Of a stretch of DNA of 64,000 bases, positions 20,600-32,464 are shown piece by piece. The stretch comes from Talpa occidentalis. Taxonomy: Eukaryota; Chordata; Mammalia; Eulipotyphla; Talpidae. A program made the position numbers and the translations under genes. The number at the start of each line of letters is the position of its first letter. Position 1 is the first letter of the stretch. Location: positions 14,035,314 through 14,099,313 of the forward strand of contig NW_023601543.1 in assembly GCF_014898055.3 (NCBI RefSeq), written 5' to 3'. The notes beneath the pieces were generated by a model, which saw only the letters and a list, made by a program, of their open reading frames with translations, did not search any database and was not told the origin of the DNA.

Positions 20600-21620
20600 A
20601 ATGCCATCTGGTGTATAACTCAAAGGCCCTGTCTTTTCTCTTCTGGAACAAATCTTCTGTTTCGTGCTTCTAGGTGTATTTACCTAGTAGGTCCTGCAGA
20701 GTGAACAGAGAGGGCATGGCTGCCCTGTTCCACTCTTCACTTCCACATAACCTGCCTGTGTCTACCTTTGCGAGTCTTGCAGTGGGAGGCAAATACCTCT
20801 TAATGGTGGTATGGTGTGTGGAAGCTTCTCTGAACTTCTGAAATACAGTTTGTAAGACTCAATAGAAGTGTGAGTACACAATTCTTAAAAATAAAATCAA
20901 AATTCAGACCACCTTATCTCCCACTGAACCCCTAAATCAGGGTGGTATTCACCCCGAATGTAATTGGAGGGAGGAGGGGAATTCAGAACTATTGGTCTTA
21001 AAGTACCTGTAAGAAAAATAAGAGTTTCTGCCAGGCTCTGGGGACACGTAGCTGATTGCTTCCATGGCATCAAATTCCTATGGAAATTGGGGAGAAATGT
21101 ATGTAAAGTTATTCACTTGAAATGTTAGAGAAAAATAATGTTCCATCCTTCATAAATGAAAATGACATTCCTGACTCACAAGCAGTAGGATGTGCATTTA
21201 GAGGTGTTTTTTTCCAGCAACTGAGATGGGTTAGCAGTGAGTCACGGCTGCGCTCCCCCTTCGCCACCAGTCCCTCCTGGAGCTGGAAGACCTGTGTTGT
21301 GAAATGGCTGGCTGGCCTCAGTGCCCCGGGCAGGCCGTGGTGGGATTACATGCTGGTCTGTGGTATGGCCTGCATTAGGGGCAAGTGTGGGGCCAGTTCG
21401 AAGCTCCTTTCAGTTGGTGTTCTAGGCTGAAGGCTCCATTGGTGACCAGGGAATAAAGTGAAAAGTCATCTTCAATGCTTTGCTTTAGGTGATGACAATG
21501 TGTCCCTAAAAGGTTAAAGTTAAGTCCTATTTTAAAAATGAAATCCTGTTTTAAATTCATTCAGAGAACTGGCTATTCAAAGGAATCCTATTAAGAATGC
21601 TTCTCTAATATGAGTGGATT
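20600..21620. other. Upstream flank of the second OR
   Basis: No named repeat. Contains TGTAATTGGAGG near 20960 (homeodomain-type core) and a GC-richer patch at 21240-21380. May include the first exon and promoter of the - strand OR, but no TATA box or initiator can be fixed. Confidence 0.35.
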
Positions 21621-21624
21621 TCTC

Positions 21625-21700
21625 CATAATTTGCCCTTTGTGCCAATCTGGATTGTAATACGCTGGGCTTACATAAAGAAAGGTCCACCTATAATGGGGG
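21625..21700 (+). repeat. Inverted duplication, left arm (76 bp)
   Basis: Reverse complement of 22289-22365 with only three substitutions and one single-base indel. Shared words include TTTGCCCTTTGTGCCAATCT and TTATGTAAGCCCAG on the opposite strand. The arms are separated by 588 bp. The left arm is not in a repeat I recognise. Confidence 0.93.
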
Positions 21701-21781
21701 TAGCCAGGACATTTAGGGTGCCTAAGGTGGTACTGAATATAATTAAAGTGTTTAAGGAAAATCAATCAGCAGCTAGAGTTG

Positions 21782-21820
21782 CCCCTGGGGGTGACAGCTG
21801 CTTCCTAATTGGGGGATTAA
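21782..21820. promoter_or_regulatory. Candidate OR promoter/enhancer motif cluster
   Basis: CCCCTGGGG (21782-21790) fits the palindromic EBF (O/E) core CCCNNGGG. CTAATTG (21805-21811) and GGATTAA (21814-21820) are homeodomain-type words like those bound by LHX2. The cluster lies about 1.2 kb upstream of the start codon of the - strand OR. Such combinations mark OR promoters and enhancers, but short words occur by chance. Confidence 0.35.
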
Positions 21821-22094
21821 ACTGCAGTGTCCTATTACCATTTTGCCTTGTCTTCAGAGACTGCCAGCCAGCATTCAGAACCAACATTAAGATCATTAGA
21901 TTTTTATCATTCAATCCCAAGTCTCATTACTTAATAATGGAATAAACTTGATTTCCCCTTTTGGTGAACAGACGTGCTCCTTGGTGCCTCCAAATCAAAG
22001 ACTCACGAGCCTCCCTAACTTCTCTCCCACCCTCTCTTTTCTGGCCACGAAGACAGATTAGACATGCAGAAGAGTCTTCAACTCAAAATTCTCT

Positions 22095-22288
22095 CCATTC
22101 TTTCATCCATTCGTTTGTTCAATGGCCACATATTTGGGATCCTACTATGTGTCACTTATCGGGCTGGGTAAGCATCAGGGATAAAATCATGAGCAACCAA
22201 GGCGTGGTCTCAACGTCCCCAGCATTTACATTACATCCTGGTAGTGGAGGAAAATATTAAACAAAGGATTTAAAAGATAACCGTGAAA
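22095..22288 (-). mobile_element. L2 copy, part 1 (broken by the inverted-repeat arm)
   Basis: Antisense L2 3' end: TCATCCATTCGTTTGTTCAA, then ATCCTACTATGTGTCAC, then AAATATTAAACAAAGG. The L2 text stops at 22288 and resumes at 22366. Confidence 0.7.
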
Positions 22289-22365
22289 CCCCCACTATAG
22301 GTGGACCTTCCTTTATGTAAGCCCAGTGTATTAACAATCCAGATTGGCACAAAGGGCAAATTATG
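22289..22365 (-). repeat. Inverted duplication, right arm (77 bp)
   Basis: Reverse-complement copy of 21625-21700. It interrupts an L2 between the 'taaacaaa' and 'gtgctatga' blocks, which suggests this arm is the inserted copy and the left arm the source or template. No poly(A) or target duplication seen. Confidence 0.93.
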
Positions 22366-22650
22366 TGATGAATGCTATGAGGGAAAAATGTGGGTCCTGA
22401 TACAAAGAATAATCTGCCTGGAGAGGTGATTTAGTTTTGGCAAGATGGTCAGGCAAGGGCTCCCTAGGAGTCAGATTTGAGTTGAGATCGGACAGACAGG
22501 CAGCAGTTGCTGTGAGGAGAGGCAGAGGGGGGCTATTACACTAGAGAGGCAACACATGCAAAGGCCCTGAGTGAGAAAAGCACCTGGGTACTGGGAGAAT
22601 TAAAACAAATAAGGAAATAACAAGACAGCATCAAGATAACCACTGGTGGG
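22366..22650 (-). mobile_element. L2 copy, part 2
   Basis: TGATGAATGCTATGAGGGAA, GATGGTCAGGCAAGGGCTCC, TCAGATTTGAGTTGAGATC and ACACATGCAAAGGCCCTGAG follow antisense L2 order. Confidence 0.75.
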
Positions 22651-22839
22651 AAGCAGGTAGGGGGACAAGTGATAGGGGGTGAATTTGTCCAAGGCACGAA
22701 CTGATTTATATTTCGAAAAAAAAATAATCCTTGAAGCTTTTATGTTGAGAATAGCCTGTAAGGGGAATAAAAGGGAAAATGAGAAAACTGGCGAGGAAGC
22801 TAAGACAGTATCTAGGTAAGAGATGGTGCCAAGGATCAG

Positions 22840-22935
22840 GCTGGTTATTTTTAGGGTGCTTTTATGTGGTAGACTTGATATACGTTTGTGCACTTTTCTG
22901 AATACATATTATACTTGAATAAAAAGTTTACCCTA
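22840..22935 (+). mobile_element. L1 3'-tip fragment
   Basis: GATATACGTTTGTGCACTTT, then TATTATACTTGAATAAAAAG match the 3' tip of old L1M-type elements. Short and diverged. Confidence 0.55.
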
Positions 22936-24225
22936 ATGAAATGACCTGAATTGCAGATGAAGTGTATTGGAAGAGGGCGTGAAGGACAGGGAGGAAATAA
23001 AGATGAATCCTAAGAATTAGGCTGAGCAAATTTCATGAATGACTCTCTTTCCCTGAGATTGGGAAGACCTAGGACATAATTTAGTTTGGGAGAAATTTTC
23101 TTCTCCCTCCCCTGGTCCCATCCTTCCTGTCAGATCTAGTGGGCTCTTGATCCATAGCTGAGATGATCGTTTCAATCCTTTTGTGAGTCAGTAATCTGGT
23201 AACAAACAGCTCTCATTGTTACCACACAACAAGTTCTTAAGTAGAAAGTGAACAAATTCTTGCTCCTGGTCTCAAAAGGGAGCAGACAAGAAAGGAACGG
23301 GGTCATTATAACCTTTATCACCCTGTAGAAATTGCTCAAAGCCCAGGGTTAGCAGCTGTACAGCGGGCGCACCCTCTGCATATGAAACGCAGGAAAACCC
23401 AGTCCCGGGGCACGGTTAGACGCCCTTCCATGTCAATCTGGAGAACTTTTGCTAATGGCAACCCAACTACCCAGAGCTTTCAATTATCTGCATTTTTTTT
23501 TAAATTCTGTGTTGTCTCATTTTGTTTTTGCATGAAAGAGATAGATAACGAAACAACCTCAGTCAAGAAAACAATTTTCAGATGTCCTGGGGTCGAAATA
23601 CTCTCCGTCCTACCCTTTCTCTCTTCTCCCTCTTCATGTGCAGTTTTGACCAATCAGAATTAATGCTAAAAATAATGACCAGAGGCTCTGAAGGATCTTC
23701 AATCAGTAAAGAATGATTCAAGTATATCATTATTCTTGATTTAGTGAATTCGGACAGTGTACTCACATATCTTAACAGTTTTTTTTTTTTTGAAAACAGT
23801 GGAAAGCAGCTTTGTTCTTAACTTTCAGTTACCCAGAAAATCTAATTAAACATATACCCTTTCCCCCTTTTCCCTGGTAGCCTCTTAATAAGGATTTGTC
23901 TTTTCCTATGTCCTTTACAATCACCAAAAGATAATCATTAGCAAGAAAAATGTTCGGTGCACAATATAAAATACCCTTCCCCAACTCACTTCCCCTCACC
24001 ACCTGCCAGATGCTAATAGTTGCCAAAGCATTATCATAAAATGGAAGGTGTAGCAGAATAACTAGGGAGTGGAAGACTATAGAAATCCAAACTCATTATC
24101 TCTTTTAGTGTCAATCTAGGAATACCTCTTGGAAAGAGGCGTGGTGAGGAGGGATCTGAAGAATGGCAGCTGAAGGTTAACTGCTGGATGGGAGAAACAC
24201 ACAGCTTGATAAGGAGAGACATGCT
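22936..24225. other. Unannotated stretch
   Basis: No recognised gene or repeat; a T-run lies at 23780-23791. ORFs here are below 100 codons and match nothing. Confidence 0.4.
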
Positions 24226-24870
24226 ATGAATCAGTTACCATATGATCCAGTGATTGCATATATGTATATAAATATATATATGTCCATGTATGTAGATACA
24301 GAAATTACGAAGAAGTATCTTCACTCCCATCTTCTTCGCTGCAGCATCATTGACACTATCCACGTATGGAAACAGCCTAAATGTCCACTTATGGATGAAT
24401 GGACGAAGAAAACCTATAAATAGGAATATTATTCTGTCTTCAAAAATGAAGGAAATGTTATCATTTGCAACAACATGATGAACCTGCGGGGATTATGCTA
24501 GCTGAAATAAGGTAGAAACAGAAAGACAAATGATGTATGATTTCACTTATATTTGGAATCTAAAAAAGACAAACTCATGGAATTAGAGAGCACAACAGTT
24601 ACCCTCTGCAAGGGGAAAAGGGGAGACATTGGTCAAAAGATACAATCTTTCATAAGATGAATAAATTCTGGCAATCTAGGGTACAACATGGTGGTCAGAG
24701 TTAATAATTACTGTATTGGATACTTCAGATTTGCTGAGACAATAGATTTTAAGTGTTCTCACCACACACACAAAAATGAAATTAACAATGTGAAGTGATG
24801 GATGTGTTAATGTACCCTGATTTCAGTGTGTTCATATATCATTTTGTTAGACATCCTTTAAAAAGTCAGA
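24226..24870 (+). mobile_element. Old L1 3' portion
   Basis: TACCATATGATCCAGTGATT, GCAGCATCATTGACACTATC, CAGCCTAAATGTCCACTTAT, GATTTCACTTATATTTGGAA and GGGTACAACATGGTGGTCAG are ordered L1M ORF2-end and 3' UTR words. ORF2 is broken. Confidence 0.88.
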
Positions 24871-24904
24871 TATGTAGTATTCCAATCCCCACACCTCTGT
24901 CCAT

Positions 24905-25440
24905 TAAAAAAAATTGAGCAACAAATACATAATACTCAAATGTGCTCTTAGATCTTTATTTTCCCAAAAGTTATACCAGATTGATATAAGGGAAAGTTTG
25001 TTTAATGATCAATATCAGGGGCAATTGGTAGGCACAAAAGATGATCTCGGTAATCCAGCCTAACAATTTAGGTCATCCGTTGGTCCAAGTACACATATAC
25101 CCGCCCTTGCAGGTGAGATCTGTGAGAAACTGGGCTGCTGAGCAGAAAAACCTCCCAGAGACAGAGTCTTTAAAAGAGCAAAGCAGAGAAGAAATTGTTA
25201 ACTTGTTTCATGCTGCTCTTCTACAAATACAGGAAGTTGTTTTTTTTTTTTTTTTGTCAACGCTTATATGTAATACCTTTCTTGAATAATTTAAGTTTAT
25301 GTTACTCAGCAAGAAAATTTGGTTAAAGGTTTCCTTTGAACACAGCTTGTAGAACATTATAGACGGTTCACTTTTTAAGCAAATTGCACATTAATGTGAG
25401 AAACCCGTTGGTGTCCAGGGAAATGATTTTGTTATTTGTG
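24905..25440. other. Unannotated stretch
   Basis: No recognised gene or repeat; a T-run lies at 25241-25255. Confidence 0.35.
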
Positions 25441-25454
25441 TTTTTATTCCTTGA

Positions 25455-25570
25455 GATTTGCAGACAGGCATTATTGAAACCCGGAGACGGGCATTACTGA
25501 GATGTTTAAAACAAACATTATTGAGACCCAGACACAGACTGGGAGATCAGCATTATTGAGACATGGTGAC
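25455..25570. repeat. Degenerate tandem repeat, four irregular units
   Basis: Variants of GGCATTATTGAAACCCGGAG recur four times (CATTATTGAAA, CATTACTGAGA, CATTATTGAGA, CATTATTGAGA) at irregular 20-40 base spacing. Followed at 25580-25610 by a direct duplication of TCTAATTCAACTATAT. Confidence 0.65.
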
Positions 25571-25619
25571 AGATATTTCTAATTCAACTATATTCTAATT
25601 CAACTATATTTTTTGGTGC

Positions 25620-26475
25620 AAGATACTGTTTTCCTCCCATCCCCCCATTCTGTTCCAATAAAATGGGCCAGTATCTTGGGCCAAATAATATGTGATGTGT
25701 CATTATGTGACATACCTAGTCTAAATGTGAAAAATGGCAAGAATTATCCTAGTAAGTTGTGCAAAATATAATGAGCTCATGCATCTGGTTTCAACTGTCA
25801 AGTTATTTCCCAGACACACTAGAGGGTCTAAATAATCTGTGTAATGCCTAAGTTTCTCATTTATCCTACCAATACAAACTATAATTATGGCTATTGCTTT
25901 ATAGCAAAAATCTGAAATAGATGGAATTCCAAAGATGTTGAGTCAAAAACAGTTTAGGGGGAAAAAAAAAAAAAGGTCTCCACAATGCCAAATACCCAGT
26001 GTGAATGAGTTTACTTTATAACCAGTTTTATTTTCCTAATTGGCTTCTTATGTTCATCTTGTCCTCTGAGTCAATAAATAGAACTTGCTAGACTTTCTGT
26101 GCCTACTCCTTTCCCTTATATTCAGGACAACTGAAACATCCCGACCCATCATTCCAATACTTATCTTCTTGTATGCTCAGCATTCTACAGGCATCTGAAT
26201 AGTGGTGACATTTATTTTCTTGCATCTTTCACTCATCATCCTGGTGTTTGAATCTGACAATGGAGAAAAATCTCAGCCCCCTCCTACTTAAAGCTCTCTA
26301 ATCTCACCCTGTAGCATTGAAGAGCTCAACCTGTCACCACTCACATTTCCTTTTTTGAAGCTTTCTGCTCCTAGACTTTTTCTTTGCTGATGCTGACAAA
26401 TTTACAGTGGTTAGGAAGCTGCAACAGGCACAGTGACATGGTATGTTCTGTCTGTACTAGAGGATTATCATGTCT
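25620..26475. other. Unannotated stretch
   Basis: AT-rich unique-looking sequence without a named repeat or credible ORF. Confidence 0.4.
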
Positions 26476-26484
26476 TAGGGAAGC

Positions 26485-26745
26485 AGAATATTGTAGCAGT
26501 TAAGAGCACCGTTGGTGTCAGACAGACCTGAGTTCAAGTTCTGCCTCCACCACATACTAGCTGTCTGACTTTGGGCGAGGGACTTGACCTCTCTGTGCTT
26601 AACTTTCTCAAGTTGTAAAATAGGGAATAATTATAATAATAAAACTACCCCAAGGCATGTTTATTAGGGTTGAATGATATCATTCATAGAAAGTGTTGGC
26701 AAGGTACACAGCACTTTACTTAAATGCTCAATCTCATTCTCATTT
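26485..26745 (-). mobile_element. MIR SINE, nearly full length
   Basis: Antisense MIR in full order: GTAGCAGTTAAGAGCACCG, GACCTGAGTTCAAGTTCTGC, TGACTTTGGGCGAGGGACTT, GTAAAATAGGGAATAATTAT, GTTGAATGATATCATTC, GTACACAGCACTTTACTT. Confidence 0.85.
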
Positions 26746-26842
26746 TACGATGTCACAACATACGTGTATGGTTACTCTTAAGTTGTTCCCTGTGTGTCTC
26801 CTTTAGAAAATAGTAAGTGCATCAAAAGTAGATGCAATCTTG

Positions 26843-27129
26843 GGCCTCCCTGGTGGCGCAAGGGGTTAAGTTTCAGCACTATGAAGCTATTAGCAGCCAC
26901 TGCAGCATAAGTTCGATCAGCCACTGGAGCATGAGTTCCATCCCTGGCCAGGGAGCTGACCCACATGGCTCAGCGCACTCTCCTGCCTTGTCTGCTGCTC
27001 CCCTCAGCAGTGTATTTCAGTAGATCTGTCTGGTCTGCTTCCCACTCTGTCTCTGGTGAATCCTCTCACCCCCACACCTCTGGCCTGTACCCCAGTTCTT
27101 CTATGCATAAATAAAATCTTTAAAAAAAT
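26843..27129 (+). mobile_element. tRNA-derived SINE
   Basis: Sense copy of an older subfamily: head GGCCTCCCTGGTGGCGCAAG, body CCACATGGCTCAGC and CTCAGCAGTGTATTTCAGTA, tail GCATAAATAAAATC. The flanking 14-bp duplication TAGATGCAATCTTG (26829-26842 and 27130-27143) is perfect. The B-box area is rearranged by a duplicated ATGAGTTC/AAGTTCGATC stretch. Confidence 0.94.
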
Positions 27130-27143
27130 TAGATGCAATCTTG

Positions 27144-27935
27144 TAGTTTTTCCATTGTTGTCTCCCGATTTTCGCACATCTATCCCAAGAAGTGAGTATC
27201 CACTCGGTTCTTAGTAAATGATGATTGTATAACTTTTATTCTCATCTCTGTCAAAATCTGCAAGCTCTATTTTGGTCACTGATGACAGAAATCTGGACAG
27301 ATTTTTCTTACCTCTCACTGACCTTTTCCTCCACAGGAGTGACTACCATAAGCCCATGATCTGGATGTTTCATTCATTCTGACAGAGAATCAGGATCCAC
27401 CTTTAAGTGCATTCTTGGTCCGGTTGGTATCCTCACTACCCAACTTAATATCCTGCCTTAACGTCTTCCCATTAGGGAGTTAGGTCCTGCCTGTTTGCCC
27501 AATATGTTATTCTCATGAAAATCAATTTCCCTTAAGCCTGTTTCTCAAGGGTACTACTCCCCCTCCCCATTGGGAAAGTTCGATGAAATGATAGAGTATG
27601 CAAAGAACACCCAGAATGTCTCATGCCAACAAATGTCTCACCAAACCCTGAGTTCTGAAGTTTGTGGGTTCAGAGGCATCAATTACAATTCTGCAAGTCA
27701 AAGTTCTCTGTGGTGGTAATGGGGCCAATCCTCAGCAACACTGGGATTGTGGGAAAGGTTGATGGGCGGCTGCATTTCCTTTTTCTTTCTCTAGCACATT
27801 TCACCTTGGTTAATCCCAGTTTCATACAGTCTCTGAACCCTTCCCTTCTCTCTCCACCTCCAGTTTAGTACTTCTAGGAGTTCCTTTCAAAATCTTACTT
27901 TCATTTTAGTTTGTAGTTAAATTCACATTGAAGTT
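27144..27935. other. Unannotated stretch
   Basis: No recognised gene or repeat. Confidence 0.4.
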
Positions 27936-27948
27936 TAAGGAGCTCTCT

Positions 27949-28115
27949 CTTTTTTTTTAAAGAAGATTTATTTATTTATACAAGAACTGGGGTATGGGCC
28001 AGATGCGCGGGAGGGTGAGAGAATTCACCAGAGACAGAGTGGGGAGCAGAACAGGCAGACTGACGAAATACACTGCTGAGGGGAGCAGCAGGCAGCAGGA
28101 GAGGTCTGCTGTGCC
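27949..28115 (-). mobile_element. tRNA-derived SINE lacking its head
   Basis: The antisense tail and body are present, but the copy ends at CAGGAGAGGTCTGCTGTGCC without the tRNA-like third. A perfect duplication TAAGGAGCTCTCT (27936-27948, 28116-28128) proves it was 5'-truncated at insertion rather than deleted later. Confidence 0.93.
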
Positions 28116-28128
28116 TAAGGAGCTCTCT

Positions 28129-28635
28129 TAATATAAAACTGAACATAGACCTGGGGTGAAAATCTTTGCCCATGGTAGGTGCTCAATATTTGCTGAAGAT
28201 TGAGAAATATAATGATTGCCCTTTGAATAAGTTCAGTAATGTATCAACAGCTAACAAAACGTGTGGTCAAATTTTCCCCCTGCTCCCACACATTTGGTTC
28301 AATCCTACTAGGAGAAGTATTCAAAATATCAGTCCTCCTTTTCAGAATTTTATCAGTAGTTAAATTTCTTGAATTCATTATGAATTGGGCAACCTTTGAA
28401 TAACGACCTGCAGAGCTTGCTACTGCACTAGCTATGCGGGAAGAGTTTACTGAGAAAATTAATATTGTAAAAAAGGTTTTAGGGGTCGTACTTAAACCAC
28501 TTCAAGAGAACAGAGCACACCAAGTAGAAATCAATATTGTTGATTACAAATGATTTTTGTCTATTCATTAAAGCAGATACCTCAGACGTTTGACAACCTT
28601 TTAAAGCTGTTAATTCAAGTTATTGAATATACTTA
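28129..28635. other. Unannotated stretch
   Basis: No recognised gene or repeat. Confidence 0.4.
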
Positions 28636-28639
28636 AGAG

Positions 28640-28750
28640 GAAAATAGCTGCATTTGAGATTTTCATTCTATTATTCATTCAGAAAATATTTACTGAATGC
28701 CTGCAAGTTGCATAGTCCTATTATGGGTAAATCTTAAATTATATAATGAG
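28640..28750 (-). mobile_element. L2 3'-end fragment
   Basis: TCATTCAGAAAATATTTACT and GAATGCCTGCAAGTTGCA are a diverged antisense L2 end. Confidence 0.5.
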
Positions 28751-29465
28751 CATGCACCATTAAAAAGATGTTTATGTTTTAACTTGCATTGGGGAGCTTT
28801 CTAATAAAAGACGTCTTGTAGCAAATTTTGGAACAGTGAGGAATATTTCATAATATGGATACTTGTCTGGTTCTTATATATGTTTTATAAATTTATATTT
28901 TCATATAGTATATTTTCTTAAAGTGAGTTACCTCTGTAATATAAACTGACTTTTGTTTCTAATTATCATAATCTGCTAGCATGAGAACTTAGATTTTCTG
29001 GGTTTCAGATAGCATCACAGAAATATCTACCACTACACCCCTAAAATCTCTTTGGCAAGACAAATTTGAGGATCACAACTCCTCCCCCCTGCCCTACTTA
29101 ACGGTGTTACCACTTTCTCTAAGGAAAGCATTAAGAGCAGTGGCTGACTTCTTTCTTTCTAGAATGAATGCATCCTTGGCTAATTCACTGGATGGATTTT
29201 CAGGCCCTTTACCATATCTTTGTTTATTAAGGTAAAAATGATGGGATCCACTCTGGGGGGTAGAGAAGATAGACAGTAAAGTACCCAGAGATGATGGCAA
29301 CATAAAATCTCACTTCAAAGTAGATGAAACCGTAAAAGAAAACATTCTCATTTCCATGGGTAGCAGGGGAATCACAGAAGGAGGGTGTCAGTATGCAAAT
29401 TTGATGCCAGAGTCCCTGGAAAAGGCCCTTACCCAGTGTGCAAATGCCAAGATAAAGGCATTTCT
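28751..29465. other. Unannotated stretch
   Basis: AT-rich; no recognised gene or repeat. Confidence 0.4.
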
Positions 29466-29469
29466 TTGG

Positions 29470-29650
29470 AGATCAGGTGCTGACTCCCTCTGAGGCAGTA
29501 GTCCAGTGGAATGCAGAGAGCACATGTTTTGAAGCACCTCAGCTAACCCATCTATAAGATGGGGACAACATCTAGCTCATTAGGCCATTTGTGGTTTAAA
29601 GGCAAGTACCTTACATGCAAAGCAGCTACTAAAATAAATGTTGAACAAAT
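29470..29650 (-). mobile_element. MIR fragment
   Basis: Weak antisense MIR: CACCTCAGCTAACCCATCTA, ATAAGATGGGGACAACATCT, then CTACTAAAATAAATG. Degraded. Confidence 0.5.
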
Positions 29651-30555
29651 GTAAGTTCCCTCTCTCTTCTACTCTTTCGTTTCTGTGATGAAAAAAGAAA
29701 ATATATAATCGACTTCATTCCCTGCAGCTGAAATGTCAGACTGATGTTGCAATTAAGAGCCAGGAGCTGAAAGAACCAATATTTCTCAGCAAGCAGCATG
29801 TAAAATTCAAAGTGCATAAAACCCTATTTACTAATTGTACATTCCTTTGGGGCAAAGGTTTGACCATATCTTATTCTCTGCAATCACATGACTTAGTGAA
29901 TTGTTGACCATTCAAGGGTCACCGAGCAAACTTAAAGGTGACCCCAAATGGGTCAAACTTTGTACTTAGCAGGACTTATTGAGGAGGTACCAAAGAAAGA
30001 TAGTCTGAAAATTGGATGACTAATTTTCAAAGTTTAGTTGTAGACTAAAAGGAAAGTTTGGGCTAGGCAATCTTCAAGAACTGAAGAATGTTATTGATAT
30101 AGAGTCGTGATTGGTATCTGGGCAGGCTAGTAAGTGCCATTACATAAAAGAGTCTAATTTCCTACTCTGTATTTTTATCACAGGTTCCAGATGGAGAATT
30201 GGATCATAAGTTTAATGAACCCCTCTTGTAAGAATTTGTAGTAGATAGGAGGGTGGTTTTCATCAAAGCTTAAGTGGTAAGGACAAAGGGATAAGATCTG
30301 AGGTTGTCATAGGAACCTCGTTCCCCTCAAGGGCCATCAGCAGGATTAAATAATGACCATGGTGCACATTGGCAAGACTAAGGACTTTACAGTCGGGAGA
30401 ACAAGATGGAAAAGAAAGTGTGTGGGAGTAAGAGACAGCAAAAGAAAGGAGGGAAAGCAGGGAGGTGCTTAGAGCTACCGCTGGAGATTTTAATCTATCC
30501 ACGGTCATGGGTTGCAGTCTCTGACCCCTCCATGTCTTCTTCTTGCCATTTAAGC
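29651..30555. other. Unannotated stretch
   Basis: No recognised gene; the part after about 30280 may be badly decayed MIR/L2. Confidence 0.35.
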
Positions 30556-30564
30556 TTGTGTTCA

Positions 30565-32380
30565 GCAAGCGCAGTCAGACAACAGGCATTGACTAAGCAT
30601 CTGTTCTGCCCCACGTACTGTGTGGGTGTGGTGGGCAAGACAGACATGATCAGAACAGGGTCAGGGTGGGAAACATTTTCAGTCTGGCACTGAAGGCTGG
30701 TGACTTTAATCCAAGGTGGGAACAAGAGTGCCAGAAGAGGGATTCCCGGAAAGTGCTCAAGTTAGATGTAGGAGAGAACAGATCCTAGAGGAGGTAGCAC
30801 TTGAGGTATTTTTTGAAGGGTGTGAAGGACTTCAGTAGGAGAGATTGGGAGAGGCCATTCAAGGTGAAAGGAATGGACTGAGCAAAGGGACAGAGGAGGA
30901 TGTGGGTAAAAATTATAACAAATTCGACTCCCTTGTTTTGTCTATTTTTGCGTGATTTTTTTTTTTTTGCTTGTGCACCAGGCACTGTGCACCAGGAACT
31001 ACATACATAATCTCATCTAATCCTTATAACAACTTTGTGAGACAGGATCTCACTATTATCCATAGTTTATAGATAAAGAAACTGAGACCAGAGAGATTAT
31101 ATAAATTGTCCGAAATCACACAACTATGATGTGTTTCTAACTGGAGCCTGTCTGAATCCAGAGCCCATGCATGCAGTTGGCCACCAGGCTATTTGCAAGT
31201 CAGGTCATGGAAAGGAATGAAAGCATTATGTGGCTGGAACCCAAGCATGTAGAAAAGAGGAATGGTAGCTGCAGCCAAACTGTGGAGCATCTTATTGGCA
31301 GCATAAGGAGTGGGGGCTGGATCCTGTAAACAATGGGAAACCAAGGGAAGTTTTAAAGTAGTGGCTGACAGTCAAAGTGGTGCTTTAAGAAGATTAATTT
31401 GTCAGCAGTGTGTAGGATGGATGGAAAGGGGAGAGACGAGACAGTTAAGAGGCTGTTGCAATACAACGGTCCGGGTGTAAGGTAGTGTATTAAGCACTTG
31501 AACTAAGAAAGCCAGAGAATGGACAAAGGACAGACATTGAGAAGAGAAAAGACAAAGAAGTTTCGTGACTAACTGGATGTGGGGGTTGAGGGAGAAGGAG
31601 AGGTATGAATTAAGTCAGGAGCATGGAAGTATGGAAACTATTTAACTAGAAAAATGGTGATGCCAGTCACAGAATTGCAAGACTGCCTCCCTGGAGAGAA
31701 ACTTGGACTTGAGATTGAAACTGGGAGAAATCTTTAAAAGTGATCTCTGCAACTGTGGAAATGCATGAGACCAACTTGGGAAGAGAGAGCAGTCAAGAGC
31801 AATAGCTTGGGGGATGCTTCCCTTGTGCTGATTTGGTGAGGAAAGATAGTAAAGGAAGTCATGGAGACAGGAGAAATAGGAAATTGTGAGAAAGGGGTTT
31901 CATGAAGGTAGTCTAGTCAATATTATAAATGTCGTAGGAAAAGAATATTCACTTTGGTAATGAGGAGATCTTTAGTGATCTACCAGGAACACTGGTATGA
32001 AATAGAACCAGGTATCTGAGACAGGGTATAGGGCACAGATAGGAGACAATGTAAAAAATGCTACGATGATTGAAAGGTATTTTTTAGGGTAAGCATGACC
32101 CTAGCACACTTGTTAGTTGAAGCAAAATGTTTATTCATTGACATTTGCTGGTGCAGATGTAGAGATCAAAGATGTGAGTTCAGGTTAGGAGTAACTGTGT
32201 TTGGAACAAGATGCTGATGAATGAAAAAGAGGTAGGATCTAGAGCAAAGTGGAAGCTTGCTTTGGTAATGCAGGAGTAGTAGCCACTCCCTTGGAAGACA
32301 AAGGCAGGAAAAGAGGCCAATGGAAGAGACAGAAGTATTTGGAGATGGTAAGAAGGAATTAATATAGAGACATTTGGAAC
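30565..32380 (-). mobile_element. Long L2 copy interrupted by a MIR
   Basis: Antisense L2 order: ACAGGCATTGACTAAGCATC, AGGTAGCACTTGAGGTATTT, then after the MIR GTGGAGCATCTTATTGGCAG, TGGGAAACCAAGGGAAG, AAGAGGCTGTTGCAATAC, GACTAACTGGATGTGGG and TTGGACTTGAGATTG. The part beyond 32050 is less certain. Confidence 0.7.
30965..31195 (+). mobile_element. MIR SINE nested in L2
   Basis: Sense MIR: CACCAGGCACTGTGC, ATAATCTCATCTAATCCTTA, GATAAAGAAACTGAGACCAG, GAATCCAGAGCCCATGC. It separates two halves of the L2. Confidence 0.75.
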
Positions 32381-32464
32381 TTTCAAGAAAGTTTATGCAT
32401 CATGTACTACTGGTCTTCTTGTTACCAGTAGATTCTCTGTGCAAGAGAATGGGAATGAGCACAG

